Shown here in pieces: positions 35,127-42,504 of a DNA stretch of 64,000 bases. Location: the NCBI GenBank assembly GCA_018242585.1, contig JAFEBQ010000016.1, positions 107,816 through 171,815 on the forward strand, read 5' to 3'. The position numbers and the translations under genes were made by a program. Every line of letters starts with the position of its first letter. Position 1 is the stretch's first letter. The stretch comes from Planctomycetota bacterium (GTDB lineage Bacteria > Planctomycetota > Planctomycetia > Pirellulales > PNKZ01). The notes below the pieces were generated by a model. It had not been told where the DNA came from. It saw nothing but the letters and a program-made list of their open reading frames with translations, and did no database searches.

Positions 35127-35202
35127 GTAGCGGAAACCAAGCCGGCGGCTCTGCCGCCGATCAAAGGCGACAAAGTCGCCGGCTTGGGTAATCTTGCGCT
35201 AC
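35127..35202. repeat. Dispersed repeat family G, copy G1 (hairpin)
   Basis: GTAGCGGAAACCAAGCCGGC at the left pairs with GCCGGCTTGGGTAATC...GCGCTAC at the right; smaller inner hairpins (GGCGGCTCTGCCGCC, GGCGACAAAGTCGCC) are nested within. It lies 30 nt after rlmN and 117 nt before the sigma gene. A related copy is at 59789-59843. Confidence 0.75.
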
Positions 35203-35318
35203 AAACTCCCGAGTTGCGTGCTGAGCGTGCGAAAGTCGTCCGAGCGCAAACGGCGGGAAACTTTCCCGGCGCGGCCGGGGTTTAATCGAGTGCGGAGCAG
35301 ATTCGAGGAAGAGCGCCC

Positions 35319-35963
35319 TTGTCCAACGGCCTGAGTTCGTCGTCGACCTATGCGCTGCGGGACCCCGACGTCCGGCTGATGCTCGCGGTGCGCAACGACG
35401 ACGCCACGGCCTTCGAGGAACTGGTGTTGCGCTACCAGAATCGGCTGGTCACGGTGCTCACCCACCTGGTCAGCGACGCCGAGCTGGCCGAAGACCTGGC
35501 CCAGGAGGTCTTCTTGCGGATCTATCGCGCGCGAAAGAAGTACACGCCCGGCTCGAAGTTTTCGACCTGGCTGTTTACCATCGCCAACAACGTGGCCAGC
35601 AACGCGCGGCGGACGTTGGCCCGGCGGCGCGAAGTGCAAATGGTCGCGCCGGCCGGCGTGGCCACGACCACGACGATGCCGCTCGAGCAAATCGCCCTGG
35701 CCGCCAGCGGGCTGATGCCGGCGCGGCAGGTCGACAAGGCCGAGCTAAGGGCTCAGGTCCGCCAGGCGCTCAATTCATTGAATGAGCGCCAGCGATTGGC
35801 GGTGCTGTTGAACAAGTTCGAGAACATGAGCTACGCCGACATTGCCGAGACGATGGAGCTATCGCCCGAGGCGGTGAAGTCGTTGTTATCGCGCGCCCGC
35901 GTGCAGTTGCGCGAGGTGCTGGAACCCTACCTGGCAACCGGTCGGCAGCGTGAAGCCCAGTAA
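35319..35963 (+). CDS. ECF RNA polymerase sigma factor
   Basis: 214 residues from a TTG at 35319 with GAGGAAGAG upstream. Sigma region 2 (about 25-95): DDATAFEELVLRYQNRLVTV, DLAQEVFLRIYRARKKY and KFSTWLFTIANNVASNARR. Region 4 (about 145-205): ALNSLNERQRLAVLLNKFEN, SYADIAETMELSPEAVKSLL and SRARVQLREVLEPY. The linker is longer and Thr/Ala-rich. The next gene, 32 nt on, encodes a membrane protein with an anti-sigma-like start, so it should hold this sigma factor in check. Confidence 0.93.
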   Translation: MSNGLSSSSTYALRDPDVRLMLAVRNDDATAFEELVLRYQNRLVTVLTHLVSDAELAEDLAQEVFLRIYRARKKYTPGSKFSTWLFTIANNVASNARRTLARRREVQMVAPAGVATTTTMPLEQIALAASGLMPARQVDKAELRAQVRQALNSLNERQRLAVLLNKFENMSYADIAETMELSPEAVKSLLSRARVQLREVLEPYLATGRQREAQ

Positions 35964-35995
35964 GTGCGACGCCCAGTAAAAGTGTAAGACCGAGC

Positions 35996-37642
35996 ATGTC
36001 TGAGTCTGATTTAAAAGACGAAACGCCCGACGCCAGCCAGGCGACGTTCGAGCAATTGACGGCGTATCTCGACGGCGAGCTCGATGCCGAGCAAAGCCGG
36101 CAGATCGACGAGCGCTTGGCCGCCGAGCCGGCGCTGCGCCAGCAGTTGCAACACCTGGAGAAGGCGTGGCGGATGCTCGACGATCTGCCCCGGCAGGAGG
36201 TGGCGTCGACCTTCACCTCCACGACCTTGGCCATGGCCGCCGTCCGCGAAGCCGACGAGGCCGCGCTCGAAACGACCGCAGCCGGTGCGTCGCGGCGCTG
36301 GGTGTTGTGGCCGGCGGCGTTGTTCTTGGCCGCGGCGGGGGGGTTCCTGGGCGTGGCGCTCGCGCGCCCCGACCCGAATCGGCTGCTGCTCGCAGACTTG
36401 CCGGTGATCGAAAACCTGGACGCCTATCGGCACGCCGAAAGCATCGACTTCCTGCGCAAATTGCAGGCCAGCGGGCTGTTCACTGACAAGTCGTCGGGCA
36501 GCAAGCCAGCGGACAGCAAGTTGCCAGCGGCGAATCGACCTGGCGAAACCATTGAAGCGAAGGTTGCTGTCAGCGAGAGGTTGAGTCAGCGGCGCGAACG
36601 TGTTGCCAAGCTTGCCCCCGCCGATCGGGAACGACTGCTCGACAAGTACGATCGCTACCAGCGGCTTGACGAAGCCGAGCGCGAACGACTTAGACAGCTC
36701 GATCGAGACATCAACTCGGCTGCCGACGGCGCGGCGCTGCGCGAGCTGCTGGTCCGCTATGACTTGGCGTTGAATCGGTTGCCGGCGGCTCAGCGGCAGG
36801 AACTGCTCGCCTTGCCGGGCGAGCAACGCATCCAGCGAATGCAAGAAGCCCGTCGTGCCGAGCGGTTCGACATGACACGCCGGCTCACCCCGGCCGACGC
36901 GGCAGCCGTGGCCGACTGGCTCGAGAAGCTGCTTGCTCGACTGGGACCGGCCGAGGCCGAGCGACTGGTCCGCCGCATTGCGCTACAACAAGGTTTCGCT
37001 GGTGACCAAGGGCGTGGGCCGGTCTTCAACGACTTGATGACGCTGCGCGAGCAGTTGTCCGAGCCCGCGCGCGAGCAATTGAACAAAGCCACCACGCCGC
37101 AACAGAAGCTGGAAGTTCTGACCGCCTGGATGCGGCAAGGGCTGATGACGCTGGCCATGCGGAAGACCGCGGCGCAGCAAGGTGAGTTGACGCCGGAGCG
37201 GATGTGGAACTTCTTCCAGCACGAATTGTCCGACGCCGATCGCCAGCGGCTGATGGGTTTGCCGGCCGAGGAAATGAAGCAGCAACTCTGGCGGCTCTAC
37301 CAAATTCAGAGTCTGGTGCCGAATCGTCCGGCGGGGTCGCCGAGTGACAACTCGGGGGCGAATCGTCGCCGACCGAACGGCGAGCCGGGCAAGCCGAACG
37401 AGCGCGGCAACATCGAGCCGGGCGGCCAGCCGCCGTTCAACCGGCCGAATCAGTTTGGCCCGCGCAATCAGAATCAGACCCCACAGGGTCGGCCGGGCGT
37501 AAATCGCGGCATGGGTGGCGCGCCCAACGACGGTGCTAAACCCAAGGATGGCGCTAAACCTGGCGAGGGGCCGAAGCCGCCGGAGAATCAGCGTCCTGCC
37601 GCGCCGCCGCCAGTTGCCGACGGCGACTCGGGGCCGAAGTAA
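35996..37642 (+). CDS. Membrane-anchored anti-sigma-factor-like protein with long extracytoplasmic domain
   Basis: 548 residues. The N-terminal 60 residues (FEQLTAYLDGELDAEQSRQI, then DERLAAEPALRQQLQHLEKAW) match the anti-sigma fold start, but the Zn ligands (HxxxCxxC) are absent. One TM helix about 101-123 (VLWPAALFLAAAGGFLGVAL). The outside part has a charged helical domain (about 190-330, SQRRERVAKLAPADRERLLD), more helices to about 430, and a Pro/Gly/Asn-rich tail (about 440-548). Partner of the ECF sigma factor upstream. The last 18 codons overlap the 3' end of fmt on the other strand. Confidence 0.82.
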   Translation: MSESDLKDETPDASQATFEQLTAYLDGELDAEQSRQIDERLAAEPALRQQLQHLEKAWRMLDDLPRQEVASTFTSTTLAMAAVREADEAALETTAAGASRRWVLWPAALFLAAAGGFLGVALARPDPNRLLLADLPVIENLDAYRHAESIDFLRKLQASGLFTDKSSGSKPADSKLPAANRPGETIEAKVAVSERLSQRRERVAKLAPADRERLLDKYDRYQRLDEAERERLRQLDRDINSAADGAALRELLVRYDLALNRLPAAQRQELLALPGEQRIQRMQEARRAERFDMTRRLTPADAAAVADWLEKLLARLGPAEAERLVRRIALQQGFAGDQGRGPVFNDLMTLREQLSEPAREQLNKATTPQQKLEVLTAWMRQGLMTLAMRKTAAQQGELTPERMWNFFQHELSDADRQRLMGLPAEEMKQQLWRLYQIQSLVPNRPAGSPSDNSGANRRRPNGEPGKPNERGNIEPGGQPPFNRPNQFGPRNQNQTPQGRPGVNRGMGGAPNDGAKPKDGAKPGEGPKPPENQRPAAPPPVADGDSGPK

Positions 37643-38682
37643 TCGCCGACGTCGATCGGATGGCCGCGAAGGAACTCGGCGACGTTCATCATCCGTTTGC
37701 CGGCAGGTTGCAGCGAATCGATTCGCAACTGCCCAGCGCCGGTTTGCACGAGCAATTCGGTTTCGCCGCTCGCGGCTTGCTTACCCGCGTGGGCGACCTG
37801 GCCCGGCGCTCGTTGCGGGGCATCGCTCGCGACGATTTGCACGTGACCGAGGATCAGCCGCAGCGGCGCGCCGCCGTGGGCGCGATGCAAGAACGTCAAC
37901 GTGCGCGGCCACGGTTCGAACGCGCGGACCTGATCCTTGAGCTGCTGGGCCGTGCGTTGCCAGTCGATCGCGGCGTCGGTCTTGCGCAAGCGGCGCGCCG
38001 GTGACACCAACGCCGGGTCTTGTGGAATAGCGCCCGATTGGCCCGCCGCTAGTTGTTCGAGCGCCGTAACCACCAGCGGCGCGCCAAGTTGCGACAGGCG
38101 GTGTTCCAAAGCCACGGCGTCTTCATCGGGCTCGATCGGCGTACTTGTGATCGCCAGCGCCGGCCCGGCGTCGACGCGCGGCGTCATTTGAATTACCGTC
38201 ACGCCACTTTCGGCGTCGCCGTTATAGATGGCCCAATTGATCGGCGCCGCGCCGCGATATTTGGGCAACAGCGACCCGTGCAGGTTCACACCCCCCAGCC
38301 GCGCCAGGGCCAGTGTCTCGGGGGCCAGGATTTGACCGTAGTCGGCCACGACCAGGACGTCGGGCTGGTGCTTGGCCAACTCGTCGCGCGCTTCGGGTGT
38401 GTTGATCGACTCGGGGTCGAAGATCGGAATGTTGTGCCGCTCGCCGGCTGCGCGCATGGGATTCGGCGGCGGGCCGCCGCGGCCATGCTCCGCGGGGCGC
38501 GGCTTGGTGACCAGCAGCAACACTTGATGACGCGAAGCGAGCAGCGCCTCGAACATGGGGACCGCGAACGGGCCGGTTCCCATGACGATGATGCGGAGTG
38601 GGGCGGAACCGTGGGGGAGTGGGGGTGTGGGGGCGTGGGAGGGTGACGAGTCGGAGTCGTTGGGGCGGGCGTTTTCTGTCAC
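37588..38682 (-). CDS. fmt: Methionyl-tRNA formyltransferase
   Basis: 364 residues, GTG start with AAGGGCGG upstream. Transfers formyl from 10-formyl-THF to Met-tRNA(fMet). Core motifs: LRIIVMGTGPFAVPMFEAL (29-47), VNLHGSLLPKYRGAAPINWA with N133 and H135 (132-151), and D171 in RVDAGPALAIT. The C-terminal OB domain includes RAFEPWPRTLTFL. About 28 extra residues precede the usual start, coming from a G-rich quasi-repeat on the DNA (see repeat at 38608). Follows def by 15 nt in a def-fmt operon, and overlaps the anti-sigma gene by 55 nt at the 3' ends. Confidence 0.95.
   Translation of the reverse strand: MTENARPNDSDSSPSHAPTPPLPHGSAPLRIIVMGTGPFAVPMFEALLASRHQVLLLVTKPRPAEHGRGGPPPNPMRAAGERHNIPIFDPESINTPEARDELAKHQPDVLVVADYGQILAPETLALARLGGVNLHGSLLPKYRGAAPINWAIYNGDAESGVTVIQMTPRVDAGPALAITSTPIEPDEDAVALEHRLSQLGAPLVVTALEQLAAGQSGAIPQDPALVSPARRLRKTDAAIDWQRTAQQLKDQVRAFEPWPRTLTFLHRAHGGAPLRLILGHVQIVASDAPQRAPGQVAHAGKQAASGETELLVQTGAGQLRIDSLQPAGKRMMNVAEFLRGHPIDVGDYFGPESPSATGGGAAGR
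38608..38648. repeat. G-rich stuttering phrase inside the fmt 5' end
   Basis: Repeats of the type GTGGGGGAG/GTGGGGGTG/GTGGGGGCG on the plus strand, encoding the HAPTPPLPHG part of the fmt N-terminal extension on the minus strand. A close relative lies in the spacer at 51595-51630. Confidence 0.7.
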
Positions 38683-38697
38683 GGTGGCCGCCCTTGG

Positions 38698-39285
38698 TTA
38701 GCTGCGCTGGGCTTCGAGTTCGGCGATGCGAGCGGCGATTTGCGCGTCGCCGGGAATCTCGCCCCGCTCGCGCCGCTGGGCGAACTCGGTTTCGAACTCG
38801 GCAATCTGATCCTTCGACGCCAGCAACTGGGTCGGACTGAGCCGATCGATGAACAGCACCCCATCCAGGTGATCGTTCTCGTGTTGCAACACCCGGGCGA
38901 AGCGCCCCTTGGCTTCCAGCCGGATCGGCTTGCCGGCAAGATCGAACGCTTCGAGCGACACCTGGGCCGGCCGCCGCACCTGGGCGTAAAGGCCCGGCAG
39001 GCTCAAGCAACCTTCTTCGTCTTCTTCGGAGCCTTTGTGCTTGCTGAGGACCGGATTCAAAATGACGAACTCCTCGTCCTTCAAGCCCGGATCCCCCGAC
39101 TCGTTGACGATGAACAGCCGATAGGGCAAATCGACTTGCGTGGCGGCGAGCCCGCACCCCTTGTGCTTGTACATCAGCTCGAACATCTCGGCGACCATGC
39201 CGCGCAGCTCGGCATCGACGCGGCGCAGCGGGAGCGCCTTGCGACGAAGCGTAGGGTGCGGGTAGGTGATAATGCGCAGCGGCAC
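38698..39285 (-). CDS. def: Peptide deformylase
   Basis: 195 residues. Removes the formyl group from nascent proteins using Fe(II) or Zn. All three motifs are present: GCGLAATQ (43-50), EGCLSLPG (91-98, metal ligand C93) and QHENDHLDG (134-142, H135 and H139 ligands, E136 catalytic). A charged C-terminal helix (FETEFAQRRERGEIPGDAQI) extends beyond the minimal enzyme. First gene of the def-fmt operon. Confidence 0.97.
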   Translation of the reverse strand: MPLRIITYPHPTLRRKALPLRRVDAELRGMVAEMFELMYKHKGCGLAATQVDLPYRLFIVNESGDPGLKDEEFVILNPVLSKHKGSEEDEEGCLSLPGLYAQVRRPAQVSLEAFDLAGKPIRLEAKGRFARVLQHENDHLDGVLFIDRLSPTQLLASKDQIAEFETEFAQRRERGEIPGDAQIAARIAELEAQRS

Positions 39286-39362
39286 GCCAGCAATCTCCGA
39301 TCGGCAGGGAAACGGACAATTATAGCCAGCCGGGCAGTCTTGGGGCAGGGCTGGTGGGGACT

Positions 39363-39422
39363 AACCACGGAGACACCGAGGCACGGAGGTTTGCACGGAG
39401 AGGAGACGGCGGAGAACGCAGG
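39363..39422. repeat. Repeat family F, copy F1
   Basis: Phrase CCACGGAGACACCGAGGCAC followed by GGAGGTTTGCACGGAGAGGA, the same words as at 55078 onward. Here no opposite arm follows nearby. It lies between def and the addiction-module antitoxin (gap 39286-39545). Confidence 0.7.
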
Positions 39423-39545
39423 GGAGCAAGGGGGCAGGGAGGGTGAGTGACGCAGTTGATGCATGCAGAAATCGCCGATAATGCTCGACATTTATTCGAT
39501 CGAATGCGACGATGGGTATATCGGAAGCCAATCGGGAGTGGAACC

Positions 39546-39806
39546 ATGATGTCGCGAGAACAAATCGCTCAACAGGCATTGGCGCTGAATGCCGAAGACC
39601 GCATGTACGTTGCCGACGTGTTGGAGCAGAGCCTGTCGAACGACGGTTTTGCCACCCCTGAAATCGCTGCGGCGTGGTCAGCGGAGATCGAGCGACGGCT
39701 GGCGGAGTATGAGCGCGGCGAGGTCAAAGGCTTGGATGCCGATGAGGTTCTAGTTCGCTTGCACGAGCGATTGGCCGCCTTCCGCAAGCAGCAGGCGTCC
39801 TCGTGA
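39546..39806 (+). CDS. Addiction-module component (RelB/ParD-like antitoxin)
   Basis: 86 residues from ATG at 39546. MMSREQIAQQALALNAEDRM, then YVADVLEQSLSNDGF and AAAWSAEIERRLAEYERGEV, matches the short antitoxin family (TIGR02574-type) that pairs with RelE/ParE toxins; the C-terminal KGLDADEVLVRLHERL is the typical end. The toxin gene starts inside its stop codon (GTGA overlap). Confidence 0.85.
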   Translation: MMSREQIAQQALALNAEDRMYVADVLEQSLSNDGFATPEIAAAWSAEIERRLAEYERGEVKGLDADEVLVRLHERLAAFRKQQASS

Positions 39807-40120
39807 AGGTGATTGTACTCCCACGAGCTGAGCTCGAAGTGAGCGAAGCGTCCCTTTGGTACGACAACCAGTCGGTCGGGTTGGGGGCCAGGTTTCTATC
39901 GACGTTCGGCGAGTCGCTGCGGCAGATCAGTCTTGCTCCGCAGCGCGCGCCCCTGCTGGAAGGGCTTCCCAGCTCTCGTGGCGTTCGCCGCATTCGCCTT
40001 GCACCGTTTCCGTATCTAGTGGTGTATGCGGTTGCAAATGAGCAAGTGACCGTTGTGGCGGTGAGTCACGCCAGCCGTCGGCCGTTTTATTGGCTGCCGC
40101 GATTGAAGCGGGGCGAATGA
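39803..40120 (+). CDS. RelE/ParE-family toxin
   Basis: 105 residues from a GTG at 39803, overlapping the antitoxin by 4 nt. RelE/ParE fold markers: IVLPRAELEVSEASLWYDNQ at the start, LGARFLSTFGESLRQI, GVRRIRLAPFPYLVVYAV and VTVVAVSHASRRPFYW. ParE members poison DNA gyrase and RelE members cleave mRNA at the ribosome; the sequence does not decide between them. Intact length. Confidence 0.88.
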   Translation: MKVIVLPRAELEVSEASLWYDNQSVGLGARFLSTFGESLRQISLAPQRAPLLEGLPSSRGVRRIRLAPFPYLVVYAVANEQVTVVAVSHASRRPFYWLPRLKRGE

Positions 40121-40134
40121 TTGGTTCCTGGCTC

Positions 40135-41031
40135 TCAGCACCGCGTGCGGCGGCTGATTAGGTATTCCATCAGCGCGCGGTCGAATTGCATGCTGGTGTC
40201 CAGCGGCACATAGTCGACGCCGGTCTGGGCGCAGTCGCGGCGATACTCGTCGCGGAACGACTCGATCTGTTCCAGGTATTCGTGCCGGTAGCCGGCGGCG
40301 TCGAGCGTCAGCTTCTCGTTCGCCTCGGGGTCTTCCAACTCGACCATGCCGTCGAACGGAAACCGCACCTCGGCTTCGTCCAAAATGTGGAACAAGATCA
40401 CGTCATGCCCGCCGTGGCGCAGTCGATGCAGCGCGCGCAGCACCGGTTCCGGGTCGGCCAGCAGATCGCTGAAGATCATCACCAGACTGCGGTGCTTGAG
40501 CATGGCGGCGATCTGGATGATCGACTTGGCGATCTCGGTCTTGCCGGTCGGTTGCAGCTTGGCCAGCAGCGACAAGATATTGGCCAACTGCGTGCGCTTG
40601 GACCGAGGGGGCAGACTGTTGCGAATTCGCTCGTCGAAGGTGATCAGGCCGACCGGGTCTTGCTGGTGGATCATCAAGTAGCCCAGGGCCGCGGCCAGGC
40701 AGATGGCGTAGTCGAACTTGTTCATCTGCTGCCGGTAGGTGTAGGCCATTGACCGGCTCAGGTCCATCACCAGGTAGCCGGTGATGTTCGTCTCGGCCTC
40801 GAACTTTTTGACGTAGTACTTGTCGGTCTTGGCGTAGACCAGCCAGTCGATGTCTTGCGGATTGTCCCCTGGGGTGTACTTGCGGTGCTCGCTGAACTCG
40901 ACCGAAAAGCCCTGGAACGGGCTGGCGTGCAGACCTTGCAAGAAGCCTTTGACGATGAACTGCGCGCGCAGATCAAGCCGCGAAATCTGCCGCGCAACGT
41001 CAGGGCGTAAATACTTCTCAGCCGCGGTCAT
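40135..41031 (-). CDS. DUF58 domain protein
   Basis: 298 residues. DUF58 signature SEHRKYTPGDNPQDIDW near 47-63, followed by a von Willebrand A-like domain with a DLSRS MIDAS start at about residue 90 (VMDLSRSM) and VMIFSDLL further on. These proteins form modules with MoxR AAA ATPases, thought to act as chaperones for metal-protein or membrane-complex assembly. The MoxR gene is 200 nt upstream on the same strand, separated by hairpin E2. Confidence 0.9.
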   Translation of the reverse strand: MTAAEKYLRPDVARQISRLDLRAQFIVKGFLQGLHASPFQGFSVEFSEHRKYTPGDNPQDIDWLVYAKTDKYYVKKFEAETNITGYLVMDLSRSMAYTYRQQMNKFDYAICLAAALGYLMIHQQDPVGLITFDERIRNSLPPRSKRTQLANILSLLAKLQPTGKTEIAKSIIQIAAMLKHRSLVMIFSDLLADPEPVLRALHRLRHGGHDVILFHILDEAEVRFPFDGMVELEDPEANEKLTLDAAGYRHEYLEQIESFRDEYRRDCAQTGVDYVPLDTSMQFDRALMEYLISRRTRC

Positions 41032-41059
41032 CTGTTGAGCTTCAGTTCAGCAGGTTTTT

Positions 41060-41220
41060 CAGCGCAAAGACGCAAAGGAAATTGCAAAAGAGTTGAATCG
41101 CGGGGGACTCTGAGAATCGCGGAGAGGGAAGTTGATATGAAAGTTTCTCCGCGTCTCTCTGCGATCTCTGCGTTTCAAATGTCTTTGGTATTCTTTGCGC
41201 CCTTTGCGTCTTTGCGGTTC
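41060..41220. repeat. Dispersed repeat family E, copy E2 (inside the moxR-DUF58 unit)
   Basis: AGCGCAAAGACGCAAAGGAA at the left, with GCCCTTTGCGTCTTTGCGGT at the right; the middle holds TCGCGGAGAGG and CTCTGCGATCTCTGCG words. Same family as E1 at 19612-19760. It fills the spacer between moxR and the DUF58 gene. Confidence 0.85.
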
Positions 41221-41231
41221 AAACTCTCCGC

Positions 41232-42251
41232 TCACTCGAACTTCGGAATTTCCGGCACGGGGATTTCCTTGATCAGCCGTTGGATCACTTCTTCGCTGCT
41301 CATCCCTTCGGCCTGGGCCTGGAAGTTCGTGCTGATGCGGTGTCGCAGCACCGGGACCGCCACGCGCTGGATGTCTTCGATGGCCACCGAAAAGCGGCCA
41401 TCCATCGCGGCCAGCGCCTTGCCGCCGTGAATCAAGAACTGCCCGGCGCGCGGACCCCCTCCCCAATCGACCAGCTCTTGCACAAATTTCGGCGCGCTGG
41501 GGTCCTTGGGGCGCGTGGCCCGGACCAGCCGCGACACGTACTTGATGATGTACTCGCTGACCGCTACCGAGTTGACCAGCTTTTGCAGATTCAGGATCGC
41601 GCGCCCCGACAACACCTTGCGCACCTCGGGGCGCTCGCCGCGCGTGGTCGCGGCGAGAATCTGTTCCTCTTCGCTGGCGGTCGGGTAGCCGACCTTGATG
41701 TTGAACATGAACCGGTCGAGCTGCGCCTCGGGCAGCGGGTAGGTTCCTTCCTGCTCGATCGGGTTCTGGGTGGCGATCGTGAAGAACGGCTCGGGCAGGG
41801 TGTAGGTCTGCTGCCCGACCGAGATTTCGCGCTCCTGCATCGCCTGCAACAGCGCGGCCTGCGTCTTGGGCGGCGTGCGGTTGATTTCGTCGGCCAACAG
41901 AATGTTGGTGAAGATCGGCCCTTCGACAAAGCGGAAGTTCCGCCGGCCGTGCTCGTCTTCTTCCAGCACGTTGGTCCCGGTGATGTCCGACGGCATCAGG
42001 TCGGGCGTGAACTGAATGCGCTTGAACTGCACGTCCAGAATCTTGGCCAGCGTGCTCACCATCAACGTCTTGGCCAGCCCCGGCACCCCTTCGAGCAGGC
42101 AGTGCCCGCGGGTAAAGATAGCCGCGAACAGTTGCTCGATCACCTCGTTCTGGCCGACGATGACCTTTTGCAATTCCTCCTGCATGAGCCGCCGGTGTTG
42201 GCTGAACTCGCGCAGCACGTCTCCCAAGTTGCGGGTACTTCCGGTAGACAA
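41232..42251 (-). CDS. MoxR-family AAA+ ATPase
   Basis: 339 residues. Walker A GVPGLAKT at about 55-62 (LLEGVPGLAKTLMVSTLA), Walker B NILLADEINRTPPKTQAAL near 116-134, sensor and arginine-finger regions in TIATQNPIEQEGTYPLPEAQ and LDRFMFNI, and a C-terminal lid. MoxR proteins work with DUF58/VWA partners as chaperone-like assembly factors. Divergent from the DUF4159 gene at 42505; the 250-nt gap between them should hold both promoters. Confidence 0.93.
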   Translation of the reverse strand: MSTGSTRNLGDVLREFSQHRRLMQEELQKVIVGQNEVIEQLFAAIFTRGHCLLEGVPGLAKTLMVSTLAKILDVQFKRIQFTPDLMPSDITGTNVLEEDEHGRRNFRFVEGPIFTNILLADEINRTPPKTQAALLQAMQEREISVGQQTYTLPEPFFTIATQNPIEQEGTYPLPEAQLDRFMFNIKVGYPTASEEEQILAATTRGERPEVRKVLSGRAILNLQKLVNSVAVSEYIIKYVSRLVRATRPKDPSAPKFVQELVDWGGGPRAGQFLIHGGKALAAMDGRFSVAIEDIQRVAVPVLRHRISTNFQAQAEGMSSEEVIQRLIKEIPVPEIPKFE

Positions 42252-42504
42252 CGCAGCTCCTTCGCGCAGCGGTTCTTTCGATGTTGTCAGACGCCGTCGG
42301 GCACGTCCGGTATCTTATCGGTTGGTTTGTGATCGGGCTACGGTCGGCAGCGTCCGGCGGTCGAGCGCTGGCGGCATGGCGGGTTCGCAAGTTCGCTTCC
42401 GCCGGGCAAATGCTATGATGTAAGCAGGTCAGTTCGATGAATCTGCTTGCTGTACGAACGGTCGCGGAGCGCGGTTCTTTTCCGGCGTTGCTTTTCAGCA
42501 AAGG

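Noticed and set aside
39447..39545. Longer start for the addiction-module antitoxin
   Set aside because: The extra 33 residues have no family match, while ATG at 39546 begins the conserved antitoxin sequence.
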